Shown one piece after another: positions 52,300-61,049 of a DNA stretch of 64,000 nt. Numbering within the stretch: the stretch's first letter is position 1; each line of letters starts with the position of its first letter. The stretch comes from an uncultured Lachnospiraceae bacterium (GTDB lineage: Bacteria; Bacillota; Clostridia; Lachnospirales; Lachnospiraceae), in NCBI GenBank assembly GCA_947588995.1, contig CANPZI010000001.1, positions 186,001 through 250,000 of the forward strand. Direction: 5' to 3'. A model generated the notes under the pieces. That model was given only the letters and a program-made list of their open reading frames with translations. It was not told the origin of the DNA and made no database searches. The translations under genes were made by a program, and so were the position numbers.

Positions 52300-53216
52300 T
52301 GCAGTATATCTCCCGCTCTCAGTTCTCTCCCGCTCTCATAGCTGTCGATCAGCAGCGAGCCGTCCACGGTCCGCACAATCGGCTTGCCGTCGAACACGTC
52401 TATGATCTCCCCCGGCGCATAGGCCGAAAAATCTATCATCTCGTCAAAAGGCTGCGCTTTCCACACAGTCACTTTGTCCTCTCCGCACATCGCAAACGCC
52501 CCCGGGAAAGGAGCGGCCACGCCGCGAATCAGGTTGTAGATATTCCTCGTCCGCTCATGAAAATCTATCCTGCCGTCCGCCGCGGTGCGCTTCCCGTACC
52601 ACGAGTCGAAATCCCTGGAATCCGTGCGCACACGGATATCCCCCGCCGCATAAGCCGCGAGCAGCCTGCGGATCAGATTCTTGGAACAGATCATATTTTT
52701 GTACTGCGCGGTTCTGATATCATCGTGTGGTGTAAGAGAGAACATCTCTGTCGCAAAGACATTCGGGCTGTCCGCTTTCTCGTCATAGCGGAACAGATTC
52801 AGATTGAATCTCGTGTCGCCGAGAATAATCGACCAGTTGAGGGGCGAACGTCCGCGCCCAAAAGGAAGATAGCCGCAGTTTCCATGGAAACCATAGATGC
52901 CGCAGGCGAAACGGTCAAGCACACTCTTCGGGATCAGCCTCTGCCAGCCCATGGAGATACCGATATCAAATTCGTTCTCCGCAAGAAAGCGCTGCGTTTT
53001 GTCATCCGTCAGGAAATAGCTGTCCGCCTCATGCACCGGAATGCCGTACTTCTCCGTCAGGACTGCCAGGCCCTTATAGCCGGAGACCTGATTCTTCTTC
53101 GTTACCTCAGGGCTTATCGTGATCACCAGGTCCACCGGACAGATCGTATTCTGAATGAACTCCACGATATTCTCCGACGTGTCTTTGACACCGAACACCA
53201 CCACTTTATATCTCAT
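52296..53216 (-). CDS. Formyltransferase-family protein, second copy (likely nucleotide-sugar type)
   Basis: A 306-residue protein with the formyltransferase core in altered form: IYGFHGNCGYLPFGRGRSPLNW (catalytic His retained) and FRYDEKADSPNVFATE (the Asp region). The second half contains a C-terminal beta domain of the type seen in Fmt and sugar formyltransferases (PFPGAFAMCGEDKVTVWKA). AAAGGAG lies six bases before the ATG. It is not closely similar to the copy at 44738-45604. Downstream of TviB/TviC and a GT10 gene it is a candidate to formylate an amino sugar. Confidence 0.78.
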   Translation of the reverse strand: MRYKVVVFGVKDTSENIVEFIQNTICPVDLVITISPEVTKKNQVSGYKGLAVLTEKYGIPVHEADSYFLTDDKTQRFLAENEFDIGISMGWQRLIPKSVLDRFACGIYGFHGNCGYLPFGRGRSPLNWSIILGDTRFNLNLFRYDEKADSPNVFATEMFSLTPHDDIRTAQYKNMICSKNLIRRLLAAYAAGDIRVRTDSRDFDSWYGKRTAADGRIDFHERTRNIYNLIRGVAAPFPGAFAMCGEDKVTVWKAQPFDEMIDFSAYAPGEIIDVFDGKPIVRTVDGSLLIDSYESGRELRAGDILQ

Positions 53217-53247
53217 CGCCCGCTCCTTTCTCCCTGCCGCCTATCCG

Positions 53248-54183
53248 TCAGCGATCCGCCTGCTGCCCCGCCAGATAATGCTCATAGAGATAATCCTGCA
53301 TGTTGACGTACTCCCGCACTCTCCGATAATTGTCAAGCACCGCCGGAAGCCTCTCCTCGTATGCCTCCCGCGTGCACTCCCGTATCCTGCGCCTCACCGC
53401 ATCGATATCCGGACCCTCCAGCAGAATCATGCCATCCGTGTTAAAAAAGTCTCCGATCCTGCGCGCGCCCAGATAGACCGGTATCGTCTGCGCGGCGAAG
53501 CAGCTCGTGAGCCGCTCCGAAAAATAATAGTCTGAGATGTCATTCTCGATAATCAGCGAAAACCGATAGCGGTCCAATGTCTCGTCCACACTCTCCACAT
53601 AGCCGCCGCCGTCAAATCTGCCGTAAGTGTCCGCCAGTTTTTCCCGCTTACACAGCCGGGCCAGTTCCAGACGGAAACGGTGCAGATCGCAGATGACCTT
53701 GTCGGAGGAGAGGATCGACAGATCCCTGTCCTTATTCCGATACAGATCCTCCTGCATCCTGCGATTCCAGATTCCCGCCGCCACGGGATAAAACCTGGCG
53801 TTTTCTATATCGTTCAGGATTCTCTCGTCATAGGTAAAAATATAACGGAAATCCCTCTCAATCCCTCTGTGCCTGCGAAAAACCTCATAATCCTCCGGCG
53901 CGATCGTCCTGGATTCCGTCAGCATACCGTACTTGACGCGCGGTCTGCCGAGCGGCCCCGCCATCGCCTCAGGGCCATAGAAGTGCGTATCCAGGCCGTA
54001 ATTGTAACGATCCCAGAAGAAATATCTGCCCTCGTGCCCGAAAGGCGCATGCCGGGAATGCCTGTTTTTGATAAAATAAGTCTCCAGCAGCTGTCCGTCG
54101 GCATTATATATACGCGGCATCGTGCCGTCAATCTCATATTCCCTGGCTATCTGTATCCGATAGCCGCCCAGCCTGAATTCCAT
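53248..54183 (-). CDS. GT10-family fucosyltransferase-like protein
   Basis: A 311-residue protein. The family signature lies near residue 225: RFSLIIENDISDYYFSERL followed by SCFAAQTIPVYLGARRIGDFF, which matches the GDP-fucose-binding core of alpha-1,3/4-fucosyltransferases (FENS...EKL...PVYxG). The N-terminal part holds the acceptor domain and reads less conventionally. GAGGGG sits five bases before the ATG. With GT11 genes elsewhere in the locus it points to a fucose-type decorated glycan. Confidence 0.8.
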   Translation of the reverse strand: MEFRLGGYRIQIAREYEIDGTMPRIYNADGQLLETYFIKNRHSRHAPFGHEGRYFFWDRYNYGLDTHFYGPEAMAGPLGRPRVKYGMLTESRTIAPEDYEVFRRHRGIERDFRYIFTYDERILNDIENARFYPVAAGIWNRRMQEDLYRNKDRDLSILSSDKVICDLHRFRLELARLCKREKLADTYGRFDGGGYVESVDETLDRYRFSLIIENDISDYYFSERLTSCFAAQTIPVYLGARRIGDFFNTDGMILLEGPDIDAVRRRIRECTREAYEERLPAVLDNYRRVREYVNMQDYLYEHYLAGQQADR

Positions 54184-54206
54184 GCTGTCCCCTCAATATC
54201 GCTGTG

Positions 54207-55184
54207 TCAAGTTAAGTATTCCCTGTACCAGTCTATGGCGAGCGCGATCCCCCTCTCGAAATCGTACTCCGGATCATAGCCCAGCAGTTCCCTCGCCTTG
54301 CTGATATCCGCGTTGGAGTCCCGCACATCGCCTTTGCGCGGCGGCCCGTAAATCGGCTCGACCTCCACGCCCAGAGCCCGGCAGAGGTGTTCGTAGATAT
54401 CGATGAGGAACAGCCTGCCTCCGGCGCCGATGTTGAACGCCTGCCCGGCGGCCTCAGAAGAAGCCAGGCAGGCCCGCAGATTCGCCTCGATTACATTGTC
54501 GATATAGGTGAAATCTCTTGACTGCCTGCCGTCGCCGTTGATCGTCGGCCTCTCGCCGTGCAGAAGCTGACGCAGGAATTTCGGAATGACGGCGGCGTAC
54601 ATGCCCTCCGGATCCTGCCTGCGCCCGAATACATTGAAATAGCGCAGCCCGTAGGTGTCCAGCCCGTACAGTTCCGTGTACAGTCTCCCGTACTCCTCAT
54701 CTGTCTTCTTCGTCAGCGCATAGGGCGACAGCACTCTGCCCTCGTGTCCCTCTCTCTTCGGCAGTTCGGTGGAATCGCCGTACACCGAAGAACTGGAGGC
54801 ATATACGAACTTCCGAACGCCGTTCTGTCTCGACGCCTCCATCATATTGACCGTACCTCTGATGTTGATCTCCTCATACAGAAGAGGCATCTCGATACTG
54901 CGCGGAACGCTGCCCCACGCGGCCTGATTGAGCACATACCGCACGCCGTCCGCAGCCGCCATACAGGTGTCCAGATCCCGTATATCACCCTGGATGAACG
55001 TGAAGTTCTCATGTGCCGTCAGCGGCTCAATATTCTCATATTTCCCGGTGGAGAGATTGTCCAGACAGCGCACGGTATATCCCATATCGATCAGCGCCTC
55101 GCAGAGATTGGAGCCGATAAAACCCGCTCCGCCTGTCACCAGAAAGATACTGTCCTCGTCAAATCGTAACTCGTGAAATCCCAT
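54207..55184 (-). CDS. tviC: UDP-GlcNAc/GlcNAcA C4-epimerase (WbpP/TviC-like)
   Basis: About 325 residues of the extended SDR family. It carries FLVTGGAGFIGSNL (NAD site), NQAAWGSVPRSIEMP, SSSSVYGDSTELPK, YALTKKTDEEYG (YxxxK pair) and LRYFNVFGRRQDPEG. The GSVPRS and FGRRQDP phrases are shared with TviC and WbpP, which epimerise UDP-GlcNAc or UDP-GlcNAcA at C4. Two genes from a TviB-like dehydrogenase, it suggests UDP-GalNAcA production. The ATG at 55184 is chosen over a GTG nine bases upstream. Confidence 0.87.
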   Translation of the reverse strand: MGFHELRFDEDSIFLVTGGAGFIGSNLCEALIDMGYTVRCLDNLSTGKYENIEPLTAHENFTFIQGDIRDLDTCMAAADGVRYVLNQAAWGSVPRSIEMPLLYEEINIRGTVNMMEASRQNGVRKFVYASSSSVYGDSTELPKREGHEGRVLSPYALTKKTDEEYGRLYTELYGLDTYGLRYFNVFGRRQDPEGMYAAVIPKFLRQLLHGERPTINGDGRQSRDFTYIDNVIEANLRACLASSEAAGQAFNIGAGGRLFLIDIYEHLCRALGVEVEPIYGPPRKGDVRDSNADISKARELLGYDPEYDFERGIALAIDWYREYLT

Positions 55185-55194
55185 TGTCCACACC

Positions 55195-56568
55195 TCATTC
55201 TGTCTTTAATTCTGTCCCTGCACCCCGCCGTAAGACACCGTTCAAAATCTCTCTGCCCAGCAGAAAAAGCGCCATATAAAAAACGGAAAATCCATAGATC
55301 ATATACCGCTGCAGACACATAATCGTCACGGAAGTCGCGCACACATTCGCCGCGATCGCTAAGAGCGCAACCGCCATGAATACCGACGCATCGCTTCGCC
55401 GGCTCCGCCCGAACTGCCACGCCGCGGCGCCCACGGCCGCCGCGTAGAGAAGCAGCGCCAGCCAGTTGAGCAGCGGGTGCACGACGGCTATGCTGCGGAT
55501 AAACCCGTAAGTACACAGCAGGAGGTAATCATACAGCCACTGGCCAAGGCATACCGGCAGGAGTCCGGCCAGCATTCTGCCCGCCTCCTCATCCGACAGC
55601 CTGCTCTGTGTGTAATAATCTTCCGTCCCTTCAAGGCTCCAGTAATATCCGGAAAATCCTGCTTCCAGCACGTCAAATTTCAGCCTGTCATGCCAGGCCT
55701 CCAGATGACCGACCCGCTCTGCAAAAGTATCGCCGCCATATTGATAATTGGCGCCTATCTCGTCCGCCGCCGCATAGAACTGATCGAAGAAACGCCTCTC
55801 GAGGCTGTCCTCCGGAAATACCTCTCCGTCCTCCCTGTCACACGCATAGAGCACATTCGTCAGCGTGTTGACCTGCCCGTAGGTATTGCCCATAAAATAT
55901 CCCGTCACGAAATAATTGTACGTGTGCACCGCCAGACTTCTCAGCCCGAAAGCGCACACCACCGCCAGCAGGGGAAATAAGAACCGCCGGAACTGTCCGC
56001 TCACGATCAGCATAAAACAGCGGACGACGAACCATACCAGGATCGCCGCCATCATCTGCCCTCTCGTCATGGAGAGAAGCCACGCGAAAGCAAGCGCCCG
56101 AAACGCATCCGCTCTCCTGTCCTCCCAGACCATGCGCAGCAGAAACAGCACATAGAGCTGAAACAGCGGCATACACAGCGCCTCGCTCATAATCGAACTT
56201 TCCACGAAGATCCCGTAGGACGAGACGTATCTGGTGACGATGTGCGGCGCAAGCTGTATCGCCACCAGCACAAGCTCTCCTGCGGTGCCAAGCGAAAACC
56301 TTTTTCGCAGATATTCCGCAAGCAGGAAAATGCTGCACGCCGCAAAGATATTCTGCACCGTAACCGCCAGCGCGAGCCCCGCCTTTTCGCCTGCCGCCAT
56401 TCTGAACAGGGCCAGAAACAGCGGATAGAGGGGCTCTCTGTGGATGTGCATGGAGATATACTGCTCGGAATCCCCATAGATACCGACGCCGTGCAGCGCA
56501 TACATCCCCAGAAAGAAAACCTGCAGTCCTATGAAAATAAACAGGGATCTCTTGCGGTCTCCGGTCAC
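55195..56568 (-). CDS. Multispan membrane protein, GT-C-like
   Basis: A 457-residue protein with about ten hydrophobic helices. The first outside loop has GIYGDSEQYISMHIHREPLYP, an acidic DS-Y motif followed by P, as in GT39/GT83-type enzymes that use polyprenyl-phosphate sugars. An outside soluble region of roughly 100 residues lies in mid-protein. The start is GTG with GGAG eight bases upstream; it abuts the dehydrogenase stop. I do not recognise a named subfamily. A sugar transferase acting outside is the best guess. Confidence 0.6.
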   Translation of the reverse strand: MTGDRKRSLFIFIGLQVFFLGMYALHGVGIYGDSEQYISMHIHREPLYPLFLALFRMAAGEKAGLALAVTVQNIFAACSIFLLAEYLRKRFSLGTAGELVLVAIQLAPHIVTRYVSSYGIFVESSIMSEALCMPLFQLYVLFLLRMVWEDRRADAFRALAFAWLLSMTRGQMMAAILVWFVVRCFMLIVSGQFRRFLFPLLAVVCAFGLRSLAVHTYNYFVTGYFMGNTYGQVNTLTNVLYACDREDGEVFPEDSLERRFFDQFYAAADEIGANYQYGGDTFAERVGHLEAWHDRLKFDVLEAGFSGYYWSLEGTEDYYTQSRLSDEEAGRMLAGLLPVCLGQWLYDYLLLCTYGFIRSIAVVHPLLNWLALLLYAAAVGAAAWQFGRSRRSDASVFMAVALLAIAANVCATSVTIMCLQRYMIYGFSVFYMALFLLGREILNGVLRRGAGTELKTE

Positions 56569-56569
56569 T

Positions 56570-57886
56570 TTACAATCTCCAATAATGGTAATCCGCCGTC
56601 ATATATGTCTGCTTATCGAGAAGTCCTTTGATATCCATCAGGACTTTCCTGGCATTCCCCGCCTTGTAGAATCCGTCGAAATCCGCTCTGCCGAGATTCT
56701 TAAAAGCATCATGCGACACCGCGACAATCACCGCATCCATGCCTTTTACCTCATCGAGACTGCCGAAAGTTATGCCGTACAGCCGCTTCGCCTCGTCCGC
56801 GTCCGCCGTCGGATCCACCACCAGCGGATGGATGTCGTACTCTCCCAGCTCGTTGTAGATGTCAATCACTTTCGTATTTCTTGTATCCGGACAGTTCTCC
56901 TTAAAGGTGAAGCCGAGAATCGCAACTTTCGCGCCTTTCACCGGAATACTCGCTTTAATCAGATTTTTTACCAGACTTTCCGCCACGTATTTGCCCATCT
57001 CATCATTGATGCGCCTGCCACCGAGGATAATGCGGGAGTGATACCCCAGTTCCTCCGACTTATAGGTCAGGTAATAAGGGTCTACACCGATGCAGTGCCC
57101 ACCCACCAGACCGGGCCTGAACGACAGGAAATTCCACTTCGTACCCGCCGCCTCCAGAACCTCCAGCGTGTCGATTCCCATCTTGTGGAAAATAATCGAA
57201 AGCTCGTTCATAAAGGCGATATTGATGTCTCTCTGGCTGTTCTCAATGACCTTGGCAGCCTCCGCGACTTTGATGGACTGCGCGCGGTACACCCCGGCCT
57301 CCACCACCAGTTCATAAACTCTGGCAACCGTGTCGAGCGTCTCCTCATCCATGCCGGACACGATCTTGGTGATCGTCTCCAGCCGGTGTACCTTGTCGCC
57401 GGGATTGATTCGTTCGGGCGAATAGCCGATCTTAAAATCCTCGCCGCACTTCAGACCGGACTCCCGCTCCAAAATCGGCACACAGATATCTTCGGTGACG
57501 CCGGGGTATACCGTCGATTCAAACACGACGACGGACCCTTTCGTCAGATTCTGCCCGAGAATACGGCTCGCGCCCTCCACAGGGGACAGATCCGGCGTGT
57601 GATCCTGTTTGACCGGCGTAGGCACCGCCACGATATGGAATTTCGCCTCGCGCAGCTTGGCGGGATCCGCCGTGAAATCCACCGTCGTATTTCGGATCAC
57701 CTCGTCTCCCACCTCGTTTGTGGGATCGACACCACGCTGATACAGCCCGATCTTCTCCTCATTCAGATCGAAGCCCACCACCTTGACTTTTCTCGCAAAA
57801 GCGACCGCGATCGGCATCCCGACATAGCCAAGCCCCACCAGGGATATCTTCTCCTCGCCGCCCACTATTTTTTCATACAGCCCCAT
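56570..57886 (-). CDS. tviB: UDP-N-acetylglucosamine/galactosamine 6-dehydrogenase (TviB/WbpA-like)
   Basis: A 438-residue nucleotide-sugar dehydrogenase. It has SLVGLGYVGMPIAVAFAR (NAD site), VPTPV, FESTVYPGVTEDICVPILE, YSPERINPGDK, IKVAEAAKVIENSQRDINI and the catalytic cysteine in GGHCIGVDPYYLTYK, all characteristic of TviB and related enzymes that oxidise UDP-GlcNAc to UDP-GlcNAcA in two NAD-dependent steps. With the TviC-like epimerase nearby the product is probably UDP-GalNAcA. This supplies a uronic acid that AsnB-like enzymes could amidate. Confidence 0.92.
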   Translation of the reverse strand: MGLYEKIVGGEEKISLVGLGYVGMPIAVAFARKVKVVGFDLNEEKIGLYQRGVDPTNEVGDEVIRNTTVDFTADPAKLREAKFHIVAVPTPVKQDHTPDLSPVEGASRILGQNLTKGSVVVFESTVYPGVTEDICVPILERESGLKCGEDFKIGYSPERINPGDKVHRLETITKIVSGMDEETLDTVARVYELVVEAGVYRAQSIKVAEAAKVIENSQRDINIAFMNELSIIFHKMGIDTLEVLEAAGTKWNFLSFRPGLVGGHCIGVDPYYLTYKSEELGYHSRIILGGRRINDEMGKYVAESLVKNLIKASIPVKGAKVAILGFTFKENCPDTRNTKVIDIYNELGEYDIHPLVVDPTADADEAKRLYGITFGSLDEVKGMDAVIVAVSHDAFKNLGRADFDGFYKAGNARKVLMDIKGLLDKQTYMTADYHYWRL

Positions 57887-57926
57887 CGTCTTTTACCGTC
57901 CTTTCTCTCTTCTCTCCGCGGCCGCG

Positions 57927-59030
57927 TCACGCTTCCTGCCGCGACAGTATCCGGTCCGCCTCTTCCAGATAAGCCGCCGTCACTTTCCGGCGGTCGAATT
58001 CCCGCTCCATCTTTTCTCTCGCCGCACAGCCCATGCGGCCGCGCTCTTCCACAGAGAGCGACAGGAACTTTTCCAGCGCCGCCGTCAGCTCATCGGCATG
58101 TCCGGGCGTAAAGCCAAAACCCGTCCTGCCCTCCTCGAACGCCTCCCTGCACCCGCTGATATTGGAGGCAATCACCGGTCTTCCCGTCGCGGCAGCCTCA
58201 ATCAGGGAATTGGACATTCCCTCATGAAAAGACGCAACCACCACGGCGCCCGCGGCGGCCAGATACGAATGCACTTCCGTGTGGAACCCCAGCTGCCTGA
58301 TGATCCCCTCGCCCTCCAGCGCATCCAGCATCTCCTGATAATCCTCGTCGCACGCGCCCAGAATCTCAAAAAACACCTTGTCACTGTGCAGTTTCCGGGC
58401 CGCTTCGACAAATTCCAGAATCCCGCGTTCCCGCATCACGCGGCCCACGTACAAAATGCGCGTCTCCTCCCCGTCGGGATAAGGGGCAAACGGATGCCGC
58501 GACAGATTCACGCCGGAACCCATGACCAGCCTGTCCCGCTTGCCGCCGATGCGGTATGCGCGAAAAATATCCCGATTCTCCGCATTCTGGAAAAAAACAC
58601 ATTCCGCCCTGCGCAGCCCGGCGCGATACATGGCGACGATCAGCCTGACAAACAGACCTCCCCTGTCAAACGCGCCTCCCAGACCGGTGATCGTGGCGAT
58701 ATAGGGTATCTTCAGCCTGCCCGCACAAAAACCGCCGTAGATATTCGGCTTGATCGTGTAGGTGACGACCATATCGGGCCTGAGTTCCCGCATCAGCCGG
58801 CGGTAATGCAGATACAGCCGGATATCCTGCAGCGGATTTACACCCCGCCTGTTGATCTCCGTATGTATGACATGCGCGCCCTCGGCGCACACCTCCTCTT
58901 TCCTGACCTCGTCGGGCACACTGATATAGACTTCATTTTTCTCTAAAAGCCCGCTTACAAACTCGTTTCTGAAATCATACAAGCCGCCTAATGAATTGGC
59001 AAGTATCAGCACTTTTTTTCTTTCAGCCAT
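57927..59030 (-). CDS. Family 4 glycosyltransferase (CapM/PglA-like)
   Basis: About 367 residues. KKVLILANSLGGLYDFRNEFV, then VTYTIKPNIYGGFCAGRLKIP and ITGLGGAFDRG are typical of CapM/PglA GT4 enzymes that add GalNAc-type sugars to undecaprenyl-PP-linked amino sugars. The donor half has ILYVGRVMRERGILEFV and HEGMSNSLIEAAATG. The start is uncertain between 59030 and 59045; neither has a strong Shine-Dalgarno. Its position after PglC-, ligase- and dehydrogenase-type genes fits the second sugar addition. Confidence 0.87.
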   Translation of the reverse strand: MAERKKVLILANSLGGLYDFRNEFVSGLLEKNEVYISVPDEVRKEEVCAEGAHVIHTEINRRGVNPLQDIRLYLHYRRLMRELRPDMVVTYTIKPNIYGGFCAGRLKIPYIATITGLGGAFDRGGLFVRLIVAMYRAGLRRAECVFFQNAENRDIFRAYRIGGKRDRLVMGSGVNLSRHPFAPYPDGEETRILYVGRVMRERGILEFVEAARKLHSDKVFFEILGACDEDYQEMLDALEGEGIIRQLGFHTEVHSYLAAAGAVVVASFHEGMSNSLIEAAATGRPVIASNISGCREAFEEGRTGFGFTPGHADELTAALEKFLSLSVEERGRMGCAAREKMEREFDRRKVTAAYLEEADRILSRQEA

Positions 59031-59068
59031 AGCGTCGCCGATCATCCTGTCTAAACCGCATGACGCCG

Positions 59069-60052
59069 TTACGGGATGATCTGTTCTCCATTCATATCCT
59101 GTACTGCAATCTCATTATACTTCATCATACAGATGTTTTCCATATAATTGCCTATATTTACAGGATTCTCTTCTCCCGCCAGATTGGCAATCACCTGCCT
59201 GGGCATATTGACTCCGCAGGCATATGCGTGGGGATAGCCGCCGCCGAAGCGCGGATTGACCTCCGAGAGATAATACACCCCGTCTATCAGGAAAATATCT
59301 ATATCGATCATACCGACAAAACCACAGCGCTCCGCGAAATCCCGCAGCATGGCAAACAGCGCTTCGTCCCTGACGGAAACCGATTTGTCCGTCTCCCCGG
59401 CGCGCATCTTGATCTTCTTCTTCACAAAGACCGATGTGCACTTCCCCGACAGCATATCTACATACACATCCGCGCCGTACTCCTGTCCGTTCATATACTC
59501 CTGAATCATCAGATCGTCATACAGCGCAAACAGCAGCTCGATCTCCTGATCACTGTTTACATAGTTGATATTGATGCTGGCGCTCCCCCTGACGGGTTTG
59601 ACAAAAACAGGATAGGCAATCTCCCCGCGGCGTTTGGCATCGTAGAAATCTTCTTTCTTCACATAGCACTGCCCCGTTGGGATCCCCATCTCGCGAAGCA
59701 TACAGAACATGCGATATTTATCGAAACAGGTTTCCACCAGCTCGTACGGAGAAATAACAGGTGTTGCGCCTATCTCCAGGAAACGCTCCCGCTCTCCGGC
59801 CAGAAGACTCAGCTCCGGGTCGATCAGCGAGAACACACCGTCGATGCGCTCTTTCCTGCAGATATCCAGAATGCGCTCCAGATAGCCCGGCGCCGTGATC
59901 CGCGGCACAAGATAAAATTTGTCCGCATCGTACACCGCCGGCGCCAGGTTGCTGCAGTCCGTAGCGATCACCCGGCCGGTTCCACCGATTTCCCGCTTAA
60001 AATACTGCACGATTTTATTGCGCGTGCCCGCGCTGAGTATCAAAATATTCAT
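59069..60052 (-). CDS. ATP-grasp ligase
   Basis: A 327-residue ATP-grasp enzyme of the CarB/biotin-carboxylase-like type. It has ILILSAGTRNKIVQYFKREI at the start, FVKPVRGSASININ (lysine/glycine ATP loop), MIQEYMNGQEYGADVY and IDIDIFLIDGVYYLSEVNPRFGG with the metal-binding E/N pair. Such enzymes couple ATP to joining a carboxylate with an amine. Next to a PLP enzyme and sugar aminotransferase, ligation of an amino acid to an amino sugar is plausible. AAGG lies ten bases before the ATG. Confidence 0.85.
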   Translation of the reverse strand: MNILILSAGTRNKIVQYFKREIGGTGRVIATDCSNLAPAVYDADKFYLVPRITAPGYLERILDICRKERIDGVFSLIDPELSLLAGERERFLEIGATPVISPYELVETCFDKYRMFCMLREMGIPTGQCYVKKEDFYDAKRRGEIAYPVFVKPVRGSASININYVNSDQEIELLFALYDDLMIQEYMNGQEYGADVYVDMLSGKCTSVFVKKKIKMRAGETDKSVSVRDEALFAMLRDFAERCGFVGMIDIDIFLIDGVYYLSEVNPRFGGGYPHAYACGVNMPRQVIANLAGEENPVNIGNYMENICMMKYNEIAVQDMNGEQIIP

Positions 60053-60095
60053 CGCATTGCTGCCTTTCTTCCGGCGGTCATTTTCATAACAAATG

Positions 60096-61049
60096 TCACT
60101 TATCTGTCAGCCTGTCAAACCAGAGCGGTGCGCCGCCCGTGTGAATAAACAGAATGTTTTTGTCCCTGATCCCGCGGCTCTGCAGATACTCCGTCATGCC
60201 GTAAAAAGCCTTGCCGACATAGGTGGTGTCCATGGGAATCCCCTCCCGTGCCATCACCTGTTCGATCAGCCGCCCTTCCTCCCGCGTGGAGCCGCCGTAT
60301 CCGCCCAGCCGATAGGCGTCCTCAAAAATCAGACTCTCCTCCCGGTATCGGCTGTCAAAATCCGCCGCCAGATATTCCCGAATACTGTCTTTCACCACGG
60401 CCCGCCCTCTGGCCGCCTCTCTGGCGATGCTGATCCCGACAATCTTTCTCGTCGTATCCCCCGCCAGAAGCTGCCCGCAGACCAGGCCGGCCTGCGTCGC
60501 CCCCGTACCGGAAGCGTGAAAAATATAATCGAAATACAGACCGGCTCGCTCTTCCTGCCGCTCGATCTCCCGATACGCTTTCACATAGCTGTCTGTTCCC
60601 GGATAGCCGTGACCGCCCCCGACGATAAAATAGGGCTGCTTTCCCTCCGCGCGGTAAGCCGCCTTTCTGCGCTCAATCGTCTCCGCCACCTCCGTGACGG
60701 GACAGGTTTCTATGACCGCGCCGAACGCTTCCACCAATCTGGTATTGTACAGTCTCTCCCGATGCTCCTCGGGTGAAATCACGTGGCATTGCAGCCCCAT
60801 GGCCGCGGCCATATTGGCGATGATGCGGCAGTGATTGGAGCTGTTGCTGCCGTAAGTCATGACGACATCCGTATCCGTCTTGCGGATATCCCTGTAGAAC
60901 TCCGCCGCTTTTCTGACTTTATTGCCGCCGAAACAGAACGGGATAGCGTCGTCCCGCTTCATATAGATTCTGTTCGGACCGTATTCCCCCGACAGCATCT
61001 GTATCGGTGTCTCATCCAGTTCCCGCTCAAAGAGTTCTATCTTTTTCAC
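60096..61049 (-). CDS. PLP-dependent D-cysteine desulfhydrase/ACC deaminase-like enzyme
   Basis: About 317 residues of the fold-type II PLP family. It has IYMKRDDAIPFCFGGNKVRK with the PLP lysine in GGNKVRK, TYGSNSSNHCRIIANMAA, FIVGGGHGYPG, ASGTGATQAGL and IHTGGAP, matching the D-cysteine desulfhydrase/1-aminocyclopropane-1-carboxylate deaminase group. GTG at 61049 is chosen because it follows AGG at six bases; an ATG at 61076 is possible. Either overlaps the initiator gene. Its likely substrate is a D-amino acid or similar amine. A link with the adjacent ATP-grasp ligase is inferred. Confidence 0.82.
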   Translation of the reverse strand: MKKIELFERELDETPIQMLSGEYGPNRIYMKRDDAIPFCFGGNKVRKAAEFYRDIRKTDTDVVMTYGSNSSNHCRIIANMAAAMGLQCHVISPEEHRERLYNTRLVEAFGAVIETCPVTEVAETIERRKAAYRAEGKQPYFIVGGGHGYPGTDSYVKAYREIERQEERAGLYFDYIFHASGTGATQAGLVCGQLLAGDTTRKIVGISIAREAARGRAVVKDSIREYLAADFDSRYREESLIFEDAYRLGGYGGSTREEGRLIEQVMAREGIPMDTTYVGKAFYGMTEYLQSRGIRDKNILFIHTGGAPLWFDRLTDK

